This document shows, in pieces, positions 17,124-26,245 of a stretch of DNA of 64,000 nt (the stretch's first letter is position 1; each line of letters begins with the position of its first letter). The DNA is from Megamonas hypermegale (GTDB taxonomy: Bacteria > Bacillota > Negativicutes > Selenomonadales > Selenomonadaceae), in assembly GCF_900187035.1 (NCBI RefSeq), contig NZ_LT906446.1:2046001-2110000 (forward strand), read 5' to 3'. The notes under the pieces are model-generated. The model did not search any database. It was not told where the DNA came from and saw only the letters and a program-made list of their open reading frames with translations. The position numbers were made by a program, and so were the translations under genes.

Positions 17124-17220
17124 AAATATTGTGGTATTGTAAATCTCTATAGTAAAGATATTAGATATTTTGTTAGTTATCGATAAGATGTTTAATATCT
17201 TTACTATAGCCGCAATATTT
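17124..17220 (+). promoter_or_regulatory. Long stem-loop in the pnp leader
   Basis: A 17-bp perfect inner stem (CTATAGTAAAGATATTA at 17147-17163 with its complement at 17193-17209) is capped by 29 bases. It is extended by an outer stem of 11 pairs with one G-U (17124-17134 with 17210-17220). It ends 41 bases before the pnp ATG. It is a plausible RNase III/PNPase autoregulatory structure, as known for pnp leaders in other bacteria, but the sequence is not conserved, so this is by analogy. Confidence 0.6.
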
Positions 17221-17261
17221 ATCCTGATTGAATTATATTATTAATAATTAGGAGGAATAAA

Positions 17262-19334
17262 ATGTATACTTTTGAAACGACACTTGGCGGTCGTAGTTTT
17301 GTTGTTGAAACTGGTAAAATGGCTAAACAAGCAAATGGTGCAGTTCTCGTTCGTTATGGTGATACAGTGGTACTCGTAACTGCAACTGCTTCAGCTGAAC
17401 CACGTGAAGGTGTAGACTTTTTCCCTTTAACAGTTGATTATGAAGAAAAAATGTATTCCGTAGGAAAAATTCCTGGCGGTTTTATAAAACGTGAAGGTCG
17501 TCCATCCGAATCAGCTATTTTAAATAGCCGTTTGATTGATAGACCAATTCGTCCACTTTTCCCAGAAGGATATCGTAACGATGTACAGATTGTAGCTACT
17601 GTTTTATCCGTAGAACAGGATAATGCTCCAGAAATCGCTGGTATGATTGGTGCTTCTTGTGCACTTTCTATTTCTGATATTCCATTCTTAGGCCCAATTG
17701 CTGGTGTGCGTGTAGGTCGTGTTGATGGTGAATTTGTAATCAATCCAACTGTTGAACAACGTGCAAAATCTGATTTGAATTTAACAGTAGCAGGTTCTTA
17801 TGATGCTGTAATGATGGTTGAAGCTGGTGCAAATGAATTACCAGAAGATGTCGTATTAGAAGCTATTTTATTCGGTCATGAAGAAATTAAACGTTTAGTT
17901 CAATTCCAAAAAGATATGGCTGCACAGTGCGGTAAAGAAAAACATCAACCAAAATTATTTGAAGTTCCAGAAGAACTCGTTAATGCTATTCATGAATACA
18001 CTTATGATAAATTAAATGCTGCAGTACGCGATGCAGATAAATTGCGCCGTGATGAACATGTAGCAGAAGTAAAAGCAGAAGCAAAAGAACATTTCCTTGA
18101 ACTTTATCCAGAAATGGACATGGAAATAGATTACGTACTTTATAAAACCTTAAAAGGTATTGTACGTCATATGATTACACATGAAAAAATTCGTCCAGAT
18201 GGTCGTGGCTTAGAAGAAGTTCGTCCAATCAGTTGTGAAGTTGGTCTTTTACCTCGTACACATGGCAGTGCACTCTTCACACGTGGACAGACACAGATTT
18301 TAAATATCACTACACTTGGTGCTTTAGGTGATGAACAAGTTATTGATGGTATCGGCGATGATACACCAAAACATTATATTCACCATTATAATTTCCCTGG
18401 TTATTCCGTTGGTGAAGCTCGTCCAATGCGTAGCCCTGGTCGTCGTGAAATCGGTCATGGTGCACTTGCAGAACGTGCATTAGTTCCAGTTATTCCATCT
18501 GAAACTGAATTCCCATATACTATTCGTCTCGTATCCGAAGTTTTAGAATCTAACGGTTCAAGCTCCATGGGTAGTGTATGCGCTAGTACACTTTCTTTAA
18601 TGAATGCAGGCGTACCAATTAAAAAACCTGTATCTGGTTGCGCAATGGGACTTGTAAAAGATGGCGATGCTTATACTATTTTGACAGATATTCAAGGCAT
18701 GGAAGATGCTCTTGGTGATATGGACTTTAAAGTAGCAGGTACACCTGATGGTATCACTGCTATTCAGATGGATATTAAAGTAGCAGGTATTAGCAGAGAA
18801 ATCTTAGCTTCTGCGCTTGCTCAAGCTAAACGTGGTCGTGAATTTATTTTAGGAAAAATGCTCGAATGCATCAATGAACCTAATAAAGAATTATCTCCAT
18901 ATGCACCACGTGTTAATACAATGAAAATCGCTGTTGATAAAATCCGCGACGTAATCGGACCTGGCGGTAAAACTATTAAAAAAATCATCGATGAAACAGG
19001 CGTTCAAATAGATATTCATGATGATGGTAATGTATTTATTACAGCACCGGACGGAGCTTCTGCTCAAAGAGCACAGGAAATAATAGATACATTAACTCGT
19101 GAAGTAGAAGTTGGCGCAACATATAAAGGTAAAGTTACACGTATCATGAATTTCGGTGCATTTGTAGAAATTTTACCAGGCAAAGAAGGTTTATGCCATA
19201 TTTCTCAACTTGCTAAAGAACGTGTAGGTAAAGTCGAAGATGTTGTAAAAGTTGGCGATGAATTAGATGTACGAGTTACAGAAATTGACCGTCAAGGTAG
19301 AATAAATGTTTCGCATAAAGTGCTTTTAAAATAA
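17262..19334 (+). CDS. pnp: Polyribonucleotide nucleotidyltransferase (PNPase)
   Basis: 3'-5' phosphorolytic exoribonuclease of the RNA degradosome; 690 residues, slightly short of the 700-710 usual. Two RNase PH-like domains carry [22 protein letters not shown] and [16 protein letters not shown], with [15 protein letters not shown] and the [21 protein letters not shown] segment in the second. A KH domain ([18 protein letters not shown]) and an S1 domain ([31 protein letters not shown]) follow. AGGAGG precedes the ATG. It is the first gene of a run with trmL and murB. Confidence 0.98.
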   Translation: MYTFETTLGGRSFVVETGKMAKQANGAVLVRYGDTVVLVTATASAEPREGVDFFPLTVDYEEKMYSVGKIPGGFIKREGRPSESAILNSRLIDRPIRPLFPEGYRNDVQIVATVLSVEQDNAPEIAGMIGASCALSISDIPFLGPIAGVRVGRVDGEFVINPTVEQRAKSDLNLTVAGSYDAVMMVEAGANELPEDVVLEAILFGHEEIKRLVQFQKDMAAQCGKEKHQPKLFEVPEELVNAIHEYTYDKLNAAVRDADKLRRDEHVAEVKAEAKEHFLELYPEMDMEIDYVLYKTLKGIVRHMITHEKIRPDGRGLEEVRPISCEVGLLPRTHGSALFTRGQTQILNITTLGALGDEQVIDGIGDDTPKHYIHHYNFPGYSVGEARPMRSPGRREIGHGALAERALVPVIPSETEFPYTIRLVSEVLESNGSSSMGSVCASTLSLMNAGVPIKKPVSGCAMGLVKDGDAYTILTDIQGMEDALGDMDFKVAGTPDGITAIQMDIKVAGISREILASALAQAKRGREFILGKMLECINEPNKELSPYAPRVNTMKIAVDKIRDVIGPGGKTIKKIIDETGVQIDIHDDGNVFITAPDGASAQRAQEIIDTLTREVEVGATYKGKVTRIMNFGAFVEILPGKEGLCHISQLAKERVGKVEDVVKVGDELDVRVTEIDRQGRINVSHKVLLK

Positions 19335-19350
19335 GGGCTGGTGAAAAACT

Positions 19351-19833
19351 TTGCATATTGTTTTAATTGAACCGGAAATACCGGCAAATACAGGTAATAT
19401 TGCTCGTCTTTGTGCTAATACAGGCATTGAACTTCATCTTGTAAAACCATTAGGTTTTTCAACAGATGATAAATATTTAAAACGTGCAGGTCTTGATTAT
19501 TGGCATTTAGTAAAGGTTCATTATCATGAAAATTTCGCAGAAGTTTTAGCATTGTATAAAGACCATAAATTCCATTTTGCTACAACAAAAGCAGCTCATG
19601 TATACAGTGATGTTAAATATGGTATGGATGATATGCTGGTTTTTGGTAAAGAAACGGCAGGTATTCCAGAAAGTATTTTGAAAGAACATTGGGATGATTG
19701 TATTCGTATACCAATGGCATGTGAATCACGTTCTCTCAATTTATCAAATTCTGTAGCTGTTATAGCTTACGAAGCTATGCGCCAGCTTGATTTTGCTAAT
19801 TTAAAACAAATTGGACGCGACCACTTGGATTGA
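19351..19833 (+). CDS. trmL: tRNA (cytidine/uridine-34 2'-O)-methyltransferase
   Basis: 160-residue SPOUT-family enzyme that 2'-O-methylates wobble nucleotide 34 of tRNA-Leu. Seen are the N-terminal HIVLIEPEIPANTGNIARLCANTG, LVFGKETAGIPESIL and the knot IPMACESRSLNLSNSVAVIAYEAMRQ. The start is a TTG at 19351: the protein begins with the conserved HIVL, and no ATG exists upstream in frame. It is 16 bases after pnp and 18 before murB. Confidence 0.93.
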   Translation: MHIVLIEPEIPANTGNIARLCANTGIELHLVKPLGFSTDDKYLKRAGLDYWHLVKVHYHENFAEVLALYKDHKFHFATTKAAHVYSDVKYGMDDMLVFGKETAGIPESILKEHWDDCIRIPMACESRSLNLSNSVAVIAYEAMRQLDFANLKQIGRDHLD

Positions 19834-19851
19834 TAGGGGGACGTAATTACC

Positions 19852-20769
19852 ATGCAAAATTTGCAAGATTGTATAGATGAATTAAAGCAGTCATTACCAC
19901 AAGATGCTGTTTTACTCAATGAACCAATGTCTAAACATACTACATTTAAAATCGGGGGGCCAGCTGATTGCTTTGTAATGCCATCTACAGTGGAAGAAGC
20001 AATGTCAGTTATAAAGACAATCCGTAAATATGATGTACCGTTTACAATGCTTGGCAATGGTTCAAATCTTCTCGTAATGGATAAAGGGATTAGAGGTATT
20101 GTTGTAAATTTAAACGAACGTTTTGCTAAGATAACACAAGATGGAACTACTATACATGCTCAGTGCGGAGCACTTATGGCAGATGTATCTAAATTTGCTG
20201 GTGCTTGTGGTCTTACAGGCATTGAATTTGCTGTAGGTATTCCAGGTAGTATTGGCGGTTGCATCTTTATGAATGCTGGAGCATATGACGGAGAAATAAA
20301 AAATGTTGTAAAATCCGTTACAACTGTAAATAAAAATGGTGAAGTTGTTCATTATACGAATGAACAAGCACAATTTGGTTATCGTCATAGTGCTTTTCAA
20401 GATAATGGTGATTTAATTTTAGAGGTTGAATTAGAATTATCTTTTGGCGATAAAGAAGCAATACAAGCTAAAATGGCAGACTTAACTGCGCGCCGTGAAG
20501 CAAAGCAACCACTTGAACTTCCAAGTGCTGGTAGTACATTTAAACGCCCACCAGGATATTTTGCTGGAACTTTAATTGACCAAACAGGACTTAAAGGACT
20601 CACTGTAGGGGGAGCTCAGGTTTCTAAAAAACATGCTGGATTTGTCGTTAATATCGGTGGAGCAACAGCACAAGATGTTCTTGATTTAATTGCTGAAGTG
20701 CAAAAACGTGTTTATGAAAAACATGGAGTAAAACTATATCCAGAAGTTAAAATGATTGGTGAACAATAA
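19852..20769 (+). CDS. murB: UDP-N-acetylenolpyruvoylglucosamine reductase
   Basis: 305-residue FAD enzyme that reduces UDP-GlcNAc-enolpyruvate to UDP-MurNAc in peptidoglycan synthesis. It has the type IIb pattern: KHTTFKIGGPADCFV, TMLGNGSNLLV, GIPGSIGGCIFMNAGAYDGE, then PSAGSTFKRPPGYFAGTLID containing the catalytic Ser region, and a C-terminal YPEVKMIG. A GGGGG ribosome site lies ahead of the ATG. It is the last gene before a terminator. Confidence 0.97.
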   Translation: MQNLQDCIDELKQSLPQDAVLLNEPMSKHTTFKIGGPADCFVMPSTVEEAMSVIKTIRKYDVPFTMLGNGSNLLVMDKGIRGIVVNLNERFAKITQDGTTIHAQCGALMADVSKFAGACGLTGIEFAVGIPGSIGGCIFMNAGAYDGEIKNVVKSVTTVNKNGEVVHYTNEQAQFGYRHSAFQDNGDLILEVELELSFGDKEAIQAKMADLTARREAKQPLELPSAGSTFKRPPGYFAGTLIDQTGLKGLTVGGAQVSKKHAGFVVNIGGATAQDVLDLIAEVQKRVYEKHGVKLYPEVKMIGEQ

Positions 20770-20780
20770 AATATAACATA

Positions 20781-20819
20781 AAAGCTATAGCAAAGAATTT
20801 ATTTTGCTATAGTTTTTTA
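20781..20819 (+). terminator. murB terminator
   Basis: CTATAGCAAA (20785-20794) pairs with TTTGCTATAG (20803-20812), followed by TTTTTT. Confidence 0.85.
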
Positions 20820-20860
20820 TTTAAATTAAAAATAAATTATTGATTATTAAGGATATAAAA

Positions 20861-21469
20861 ATGATATATTTTATGCAGGGCTTGTTATTTGGATTGGCTT
20901 ATGTTATGCCCATTGGCATACAAAATATGTATGTTATTAATTCTGCTATGCAAAGAAATGTAAAAATAATTTGTCTGACTACGATATTTGTAATTATATT
21001 TGATATTTCGTTGGCTATTAGTTGTTATTTAGGTATTGGAATTTTATTAGATAAATATAAATTTTTACGTGATTTTGTGATGTTTATTGGAGCGATGGTC
21101 ATTTTCTATATTGCTTTTGATTTATGGAGAACGAATAGTAAATTAGAAATAAAATCAACTTATGATTATAGATTGTCAAAAATAATTGTTTCGGCTTTTT
21201 CTGTCGCATGGTTAAATCCTCAAGCTATTATTGATGGTTCATTGATTTTAGGTAGCTTTAGAACATCTTTAGATGGGGATAGTTCTATATATTTTATCAT
21301 AGGAGTTTGTATCGCTTCTTGTTTATGGTTTTCTTCATTAGCTTTTATAGCACATAAATTTATAAATAAATTATATAGATTTGTTAAATATATTAATTTT
21401 ATTTGTTCTATCATTTTGTTTTTATATGGATTGAATTTATTATATATGTTTTGTTTAGATTTATTATGA
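20861..21469 (+). CDS. LysE/ArgO-family amino-acid exporter
   Basis: 202-residue inner-membrane protein with six predicted spans. The LysE signature GLAYVMPIGIQNMYVINSAMQRN lies at the N-terminus and VAWLNPQAIIDGSLILG in the middle. It probably exports basic amino acids. The ATG at 20861 has AAGGA 7 bases upstream; an in-frame TTG at 20840 does not. It is a single gene between two terminators. Confidence 0.85.
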   Translation: MIYFMQGLLFGLAYVMPIGIQNMYVINSAMQRNVKIICLTTIFVIIFDISLAISCYLGIGILLDKYKFLRDFVMFIGAMVIFYIAFDLWRTNSKLEIKSTYDYRLSKIIVSAFSVAWLNPQAIIDGSLILGSFRTSLDGDSSIYFIIGVCIASCLWFSSLAFIAHKFINKLYRFVKYINFICSIILFLYGLNLLYMFCLDLL

Positions 21470-21506
21470 ATTATACATATAATTAAATTTTGGAATTATC
21501 TTGATT

Positions 21507-21541
21507 AAAACCCTAAGAGTTTTAGTACTTTTAGGGTTTTG
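21507..21541 (+). terminator. Terminator after the LysE-type gene
   Basis: AAAACCCTAAGAGT (21507-21520) pairs with ACTTTTAGGGTTTT (21527-21540), ending in a T run. Confidence 0.85.
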
Positions 21542-21578
21542 TTGTATAATAAAATAAATTATTGATGGAGGGATAAGC

Positions 21579-22181
21579 ATGATAGGCGATTGTGCGAATT
21601 GTAAAAATCATATCTGTGCAGGAAAAGGCATTAGTTGCAAAAAAATAAATCAAGAAGAAGTGCTTGATTTATATACGGATGAAGAGAAAAAAATAATGAA
21701 AGCAGCAGCCTTTGTGGAAGCTACATATTACAGTGAGCTTACACGTTTAGAGGAAATAGTAGAATTTGCTAAACAAATGGGATATAAAAAATTGGGTTTA
21801 GCATTTTGTATTGGTTTAAATAAAGAAGCACATTTAATCAATAAATTTTTAGCACGTGAATTTGAAGTAGTATCTATTTGTTGTAAAAATTGCGCTATAC
21901 CAAAAGATAAATTAGGATTAAAAAAAGTAAATCCTAAAAGTACAAATGAAAGTATGTGCAATCCAAAATACCAAGCTGAATTTTTAAATGAAGCTGGCTG
22001 CGAATTATTCATTTCTTGTGGTTTATGTGTAGGTCATGATGCGATATTCAATAAAAATTGTTTCGGTCCTGTAACTACATTGGTCGCTAAAGATAGAGTT
22101 CTTGCTCATAATCCACTTGGCGTAATTTATTCGCGTTATTGGCGTAAAAAACTAAAATTAATGGAAGAACATGAGATATAA
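21579..22181 (+). CDS. DUF1847 metal-binding protein
   Basis: 200-residue cytosolic protein rich in cysteine. It has an N-terminal CANCKNHICAGKGISC cluster, a middle ICCKNCAIPKDKLGL, and a C-terminal SCGLCVGHDAIFNKN, the layout of DUF1847 proteins thought to bind metal or an Fe-S cluster. The function is unknown. GGAGGG precedes the ATG. No operon partner. Confidence 0.75.
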   Translation: MIGDCANCKNHICAGKGISCKKINQEEVLDLYTDEEKKIMKAAAFVEATYYSELTRLEEIVEFAKQMGYKKLGLAFCIGLNKEAHLINKFLAREFEVVSICCKNCAIPKDKLGLKKVNPKSTNESMCNPKYQAEFLNEAGCELFISCGLCVGHDAIFNKNCFGPVTTLVAKDRVLAHNPLGVIYSRYWRKKLKLMEEHEI

Positions 22182-22183
22182 AA

Positions 22184-22216
22184 ATAAGCCACAAGAAATT
22201 ATCTTGTGGCTTATCT
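22184..22216. terminator. Bidirectional terminator between DUF1847 and the symporter gene
   Basis: ATAAGCCACAAGA (22184-22196) pairs with TCTTGTGGCTTAT (22202-22214) between converging genes. Confidence 0.8.
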
Positions 22217-22232
22217 ATTAAATTAATGAATA

Positions 22233-23453
22233 TTAAGCTTTTGTTCTAAATCTATCAACGATAGTTGCACAAGCAGCATCACCTGTGATATTTACAGCGG
22301 TACGAAGCATATCGAAGATACGGTCAACACCAAATAAAATTGGAAGTGCTTCAATTGGAATGTTAGCAGACATGAGAACTGCAACAACTAAAAGTGTAGG
22401 ACCAGGTACACCTGCTTGACCTACAGCACCAACTGTAGATGTGAAGATGATTGCGATATATTGTGTGAATGTGAGTTCAACACCAAACATCTGTGCAAAG
22501 AAGATTGCAGCCATAGCATAATAAGCAGCATTACCATTCATATTGATAGTAGCACCGAGTGGAAGTGCAAAAGAAGTAGTTTCTCTTGAAACGTGCAATT
22601 CTTCAATAGTTGTCTTCATATTGAGTGGCAAAGTAGCCATGGAAGAAGCTGTAGTGAATGCAAAAAGTTGAACTTTGTACATGGATTTGAAGAATTGCTT
22701 AAATGTAGTGCATTTAGAGAACATAGCAACACTACCACCGATAATACCATAGTTAATGATTGCAAGAACAACGATATATAATACTACTAAATAAACGAGT
22801 TTTACTAAGATTTCTGAACCGAATTTACCGATAGAACCAGCCATCAAGCCAAATACACCAAGTGGTGCGATGCACATGATAGCAGTCATAATTTTTACAG
22901 TAACTTCAGTCATATAGTTAAAGAATTTAAGTAAAAATTCCTTTTTTTCGCCTGTTAAATTAGCAATAGCGAAACCAATAAATAAGCTAAATACGATTAT
23001 TTGTAAAATATTACCAGATACGAGTGCTTCGAAAGGATTTGCAGGAACAAAACCGATTAAAGTTTCCCAAAATCCAGGGATACCGCCTTTATCAGCATAT
23101 TCACTAGAAGCCTGCACACCTAAACTAGCTAAACTGATACCTTCACCAGGTTTGAAAATTAAGCTGAAGACAAGTCCGATAGCAGTGGCGATAACAGTAG
23201 TAATTGTGTAATAAACGAATGTTAATAGACCGATTTTACCAGCAGAACTAGAATTTCCTAGTGAAGCTGCACCACCTATCAAAGAGAAGAAAACCATTGG
23301 TACTACAACCATTTTGATTAATTGCATGAATAAATCGCCAATTGGTGCGAAAATTTGTGCGGTTTCACCTAAGACTAAACCAACAACAATGCCCAAAATC
23401 ATGGCGATTAAAATAAGTGTACCAAGCTTATTAATAATCGTTTTTGCTGTCAT
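22233..23453 (-). CDS. Dicarboxylate/amino acid:cation symporter (DAACS family)
   Basis: 406-residue inner-membrane sodium or proton symporter of the GltP/DctA/SstT family. Family features include the serine-rich FAFTTASSMATLPLNMKT re-entrant loop, NMNGNAAYYAMAAIFFAQ, and GVPGPTLLVVAVLMSANIPIEALPILFGVDRIFDMLRTAVNITGDA. A GGAG ribosome site precedes the ATG. The substrate is probably glutamate, aspartate, serine/threonine or a C4-dicarboxylate; sequence alone does not decide. Single gene. Confidence 0.9.
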   Translation of the reverse strand: MTAKTIINKLGTLILIAMILGIVVGLVLGETAQIFAPIGDLFMQLIKMVVVPMVFFSLIGGAASLGNSSSAGKIGLLTFVYYTITTVIATAIGLVFSLIFKPGEGISLASLGVQASSEYADKGGIPGFWETLIGFVPANPFEALVSGNILQIIVFSLFIGFAIANLTGEKKEFLLKFFNYMTEVTVKIMTAIMCIAPLGVFGLMAGSIGKFGSEILVKLVYLVVLYIVVLAIINYGIIGGSVAMFSKCTTFKQFFKSMYKVQLFAFTTASSMATLPLNMKTTIEELHVSRETTSFALPLGATINMNGNAAYYAMAAIFFAQMFGVELTFTQYIAIIFTSTVGAVGQAGVPGPTLLVVAVLMSANIPIEALPILFGVDRIFDMLRTAVNITGDAACATIVDRFRTKA

Positions 23454-23614
23454 TATAGAGTTCTCCTTAAAAATATATTTCCATATTATGTAAAAATAAT
23501 ATAACGAAATTATACTCTTTTTGGAGAAAATTTACAACTATACTGTAATTTTATGGATAAATAAATTAAAAATATCTGTTAAATGTGTATTTGTTTTTTG
23601 TATACGTACATAGT

Positions 23615-24214
23615 TTATTTTAAAATAATTCCTGAAAGAATTAAATTCAGTTTATAACGAATGTTGTCTTGATATTTGAGTGGTAAGCTACTAAATGAAG
23701 CGGATTGAAATAGAGAATGAAACATTTCAGTTATGATTTCAGCCGGTATATCATTGCGAAATTCGCCATTATCTTGTCCGGTTTTGATGATTTCATCAAA
23801 GATATCTTTAAAAGGAAGCGGTTTTTTTATCGAAACATGAGGCTTCATTGTTAAAGCGCTTTTATCTACAGCGCGCATGAATAATGGCAAAATAAAACGG
23901 TTTTGGTCTAATAGATTTGCCGTGTATAAAACGAGTCCTTCTAGTATTTGTGCTTGTGTTTTTTCTTTGTTTAAAGACTCAAGATAATGTTGTCGAATGT
24001 TCATAGCTAATTGAATTAGTAAACTGCGCAATAAATCATCTTTTGATTGGAAATAATTGTAAAATGTACCAATACCTAAATTAGCTTTTTGCATGATATC
24101 CGCAATAGCTGTATCTTTTAAGCCTTTTTGAGCAAATAACATAATAGCAGATTGAATTATCGTTTTCTTTGATTTTATTTTTTTTGCTTCACGTTTACTG
24201 AGATTGTATTCCAA
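23615..24214 (-). CDS. TetR/AcrR-family transcriptional regulator
   Basis: 199-residue repressor. The N-terminal HTH has IIQSAIMLFAQKGLKDTAIADIMQKANLGIGTFYNYFQSKDDLL, followed by an all-helical ligand domain. A TTG at 24214 is the best start, six bases after AGGTG; a GTG three codons upstream overlaps that site. It is divergent from the HPP-protein gene at 24402. The target is unknown. Confidence 0.85.
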   Translation of the reverse strand: MEYNLSKREAKKIKSKKTIIQSAIMLFAQKGLKDTAIADIMQKANLGIGTFYNYFQSKDDLLRSLLIQLAMNIRQHYLESLNKEKTQAQILEGLVLYTANLLDQNRFILPLFMRAVDKSALTMKPHVSIKKPLPFKDIFDEIIKTGQDNGEFRNDIPAEIITEMFHSLFQSASFSSLPLKYQDNIRYKLNLILSGIILK

Positions 24215-24401
24215 AATAATCACCTATTTATTTGTATTTTATAAAAATGAATGCGGTTCGTTTTCTTTAAAATATATTATAATGGCATTTATCTTTTTTC
24301 TCAAACAAGAATAGTTTTTCAATAGCATGCTATAAATTAATTTTGTTTTTTGATATAATGGCAATTAGATTTAATGAAAAAATATAAAGGATTTCAATTT
24401 T

Positions 24402-24863
24402 ATGAAAAAGGATGAGATATTGTCAGCTATTGGCATTTTTTTCGGTATAGGTATCGTTGCTTTAGTATCTGACTCTATTGATAATAATTTATTATTAGCA
24501 CCGTTTGGTGCTACGAGTATAATTGCTTTTTTGTTGTATGATAGTGAATATGCTCAGCCGAGAAATATTATTTTAGGCTATATTATTACGAGTACTGTGG
24601 GAATTTTAGTAGCTTATACTTTAGGGCATAATTGGATTGTTTACGCTTTAGGTGTAGCTATAGCTATGTTGGTTAAATCTTGGTTTAAAGCAATTCATCC
24701 GCCATCTGCTGCTATGCCAATTATATTATTGAAGGCAAATGAACAGGGTATCGTGCATTATTTTTTGTTTGATGTAGTTCCTGGAATTTGTTTATTAGTT
24801 CTTATAGCTATAATTTACAATCGTTTTATTTTACATAGAGATTATCCTTTATGGCGTAGATAA
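24402..24863 (+). CDS. HPP-family integral membrane protein
   Basis: 153-residue protein with four predicted membrane spans and the family motif KAIHPPSAAMPIILL. It also carries LLAPFGATSIIAFLLYDSEYAQPRNIILGY. HPP proteins of plants and cyanobacteria transport nitrite; the role in Firmicutes is not established. The YdjM-like gene follows 20 bases later. Confidence 0.75.
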   Translation: MKKDEILSAIGIFFGIGIVALVSDSIDNNLLLAPFGATSIIAFLLYDSEYAQPRNIILGYIITSTVGILVAYTLGHNWIVYALGVAIAMLVKSWFKAIHPPSAAMPIILLKANEQGIVHYFLFDVVPGICLLVLIAIIYNRFILHRDYPLWRR

Positions 24864-24883
24864 TAAATTTAAGGAGAATTCAG

Positions 24884-25342
24884 GTGAAGTGGGCTAATCA
24901 TAAATTAGTTACAACAGTAGTTGTATTTGCAGGAACAGGAAATCTTTTATATGCAGCGTATAGTTTTTTGGGTAGTGTATTGCCTGATAGGTTAGAAGGT
25001 AAACCACCAAAAGAGAGTAAAGCTTATTGGAAATGGCGTTCAAAGCACCGCCAAAATACACATTGGACAGTTCCTTATTTAGCGATAATCGCTGTTTTAT
25101 ATTATTTGCATGAAATAGGCATACTGCATGATTTGTCTTGGGAAATAGCTAAATTACCTATATTTGTCTGTGTGGGAGCTTTGTTACACATTCTTGAAGA
25201 TGGAATTTGTGGCAAAGTACCGCTTATATGGAGAAAGAAGAAAATAGGAATAAAATTGTTTCGTGTGGGAAGTTCATGGGAATATTTTATAAGCTATACA
25301 ATTTGTTTGGCTGCTTTGTATTATAAATTTATGTTGAAATAA
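24884..25342 (+). CDS. Membrane-bound metal-dependent hydrolase, YdjM type
   Basis: 152-residue membrane protein with motifs of the YdjM/DUF457 family: WANHKLVTT at the start, LGSVLPDRLEG, KHRQNTHW and ALLHILEDGICGKVPLIW. The His/Asp residues suggest a metal site. GTG start at 24884 with AGGAG upstream. In other bacteria YdjM is SOS-linked; nothing here shows that. Catalytic function is unproven for the family. Confidence 0.7.
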   Translation: MKWANHKLVTTVVVFAGTGNLLYAAYSFLGSVLPDRLEGKPPKESKAYWKWRSKHRQNTHWTVPYLAIIAVLYYLHEIGILHDLSWEIAKLPIFVCVGALLHILEDGICGKVPLIWRKKKIGIKLFRVGSSWEYFISYTICLAALYYKFMLK

Positions 25343-25375
25343 AATCTAAATAAACAGAAGAAAGTGGTGAAATTT

Positions 25376-26245
25376 ATGCAGAAAAATAAAATTGGTTTTA
25401 TTGGAATTGGTGTTATGGGAAAATCAATGGCAGATAATCTTTTAAAAGCAGGTTATGATGTCATGATTTATACGCGAACTAAACAAAAAGCTGAAAGTTT
25501 ATTAGCTAAAGGTGCTAAATGGTTTGATAGCGCAATGGATTTAGCTAAAAATGTAGATGTAATCATCTCTATGGTAGGCTATCCTCAAGATGTAGCAGAA
25601 ATCTATTTAGGTGAAAATGGCGTAATCAAGAATTTAAAACCTAATAGCACGATTATAGATATGACGACATCTAGTCCTAAATTAGCACAAGAAATATATA
25701 CAGAAGCTAAAAAATATGAAATAAAAGCATTAGACGCACCTGTATCTGGCGGTGATGTAGGTGCTAAAAATGCTACACTTGCCATCATGGTTGGTGGCGA
25801 TAAAGAAGTTTATGAAGAAGTTTTGCCGATTTTTGAAGCTATGGGAAAAACCATTTGCTATTTTGGTAAAGTAGGTTCTGGTCAATATGCGAAGATGAGC
25901 AATCAAATAGCTATTGCTTCTAATATGATGGGTGTTTGTGAAGCCATTGCTTATGCAAAAAAATGTGGCTTAAATCCAGAGGATTTATTAAATGTCATTT
26001 CTACTGGTGCAGCTGGTTCGTGGTCACTCAGTAATTTAGCACCGAGAATGTTAAAAGGTGATTTTGTACCGGGCTTTTTTATTAAACATTTCATTAAAGA
26101 TATGAAGATAGCCATAGAGTCAGCGGAAGAAATGAATTTAGATTTACCGGGATTGAAATTAGCAAAATCTTTATATGAAAAATTAGCTGAAAATGGTTAT
26201 GAAAATGATGGAACACAAGCTTTGTTGAAATACTATGATGTATGA
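25376..26245 (+). CDS. NAD(P)-dependent 3-hydroxyisobutyrate/tartronate-semialdehyde dehydrogenase-family protein
   Basis: 289-residue beta-hydroxyacid dehydrogenase with all family motifs: Rossmann GFIGIGVMGKSMADNLL, the substrate loop ALDAPVSGGDVGAKN near residue 122, and the catalytic lysine in GSGQYAKMSNQIAIASNMMG near 172. The ATG at 25376 is preceded by GTGGTG; the GTG at 25364 lies inside that site. It overlaps recQ by 11 bases, so the two are cotranscribed. It is a paralogue of the gene at 12.7 kb. Confidence 0.88.
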   Translation: MQKNKIGFIGIGVMGKSMADNLLKAGYDVMIYTRTKQKAESLLAKGAKWFDSAMDLAKNVDVIISMVGYPQDVAEIYLGENGVIKNLKPNSTIIDMTTSSPKLAQEIYTEAKKYEIKALDAPVSGGDVGAKNATLAIMVGGDKEVYEEVLPIFEAMGKTICYFGKVGSGQYAKMSNQIAIASNMMGVCEAIAYAKKCGLNPEDLLNVISTGAAGSWSLSNLAPRMLKGDFVPGFFIKHFIKDMKIAIESAEEMNLDLPGLKLAKSLYEKLAENGYENDGTQALLKYYDV

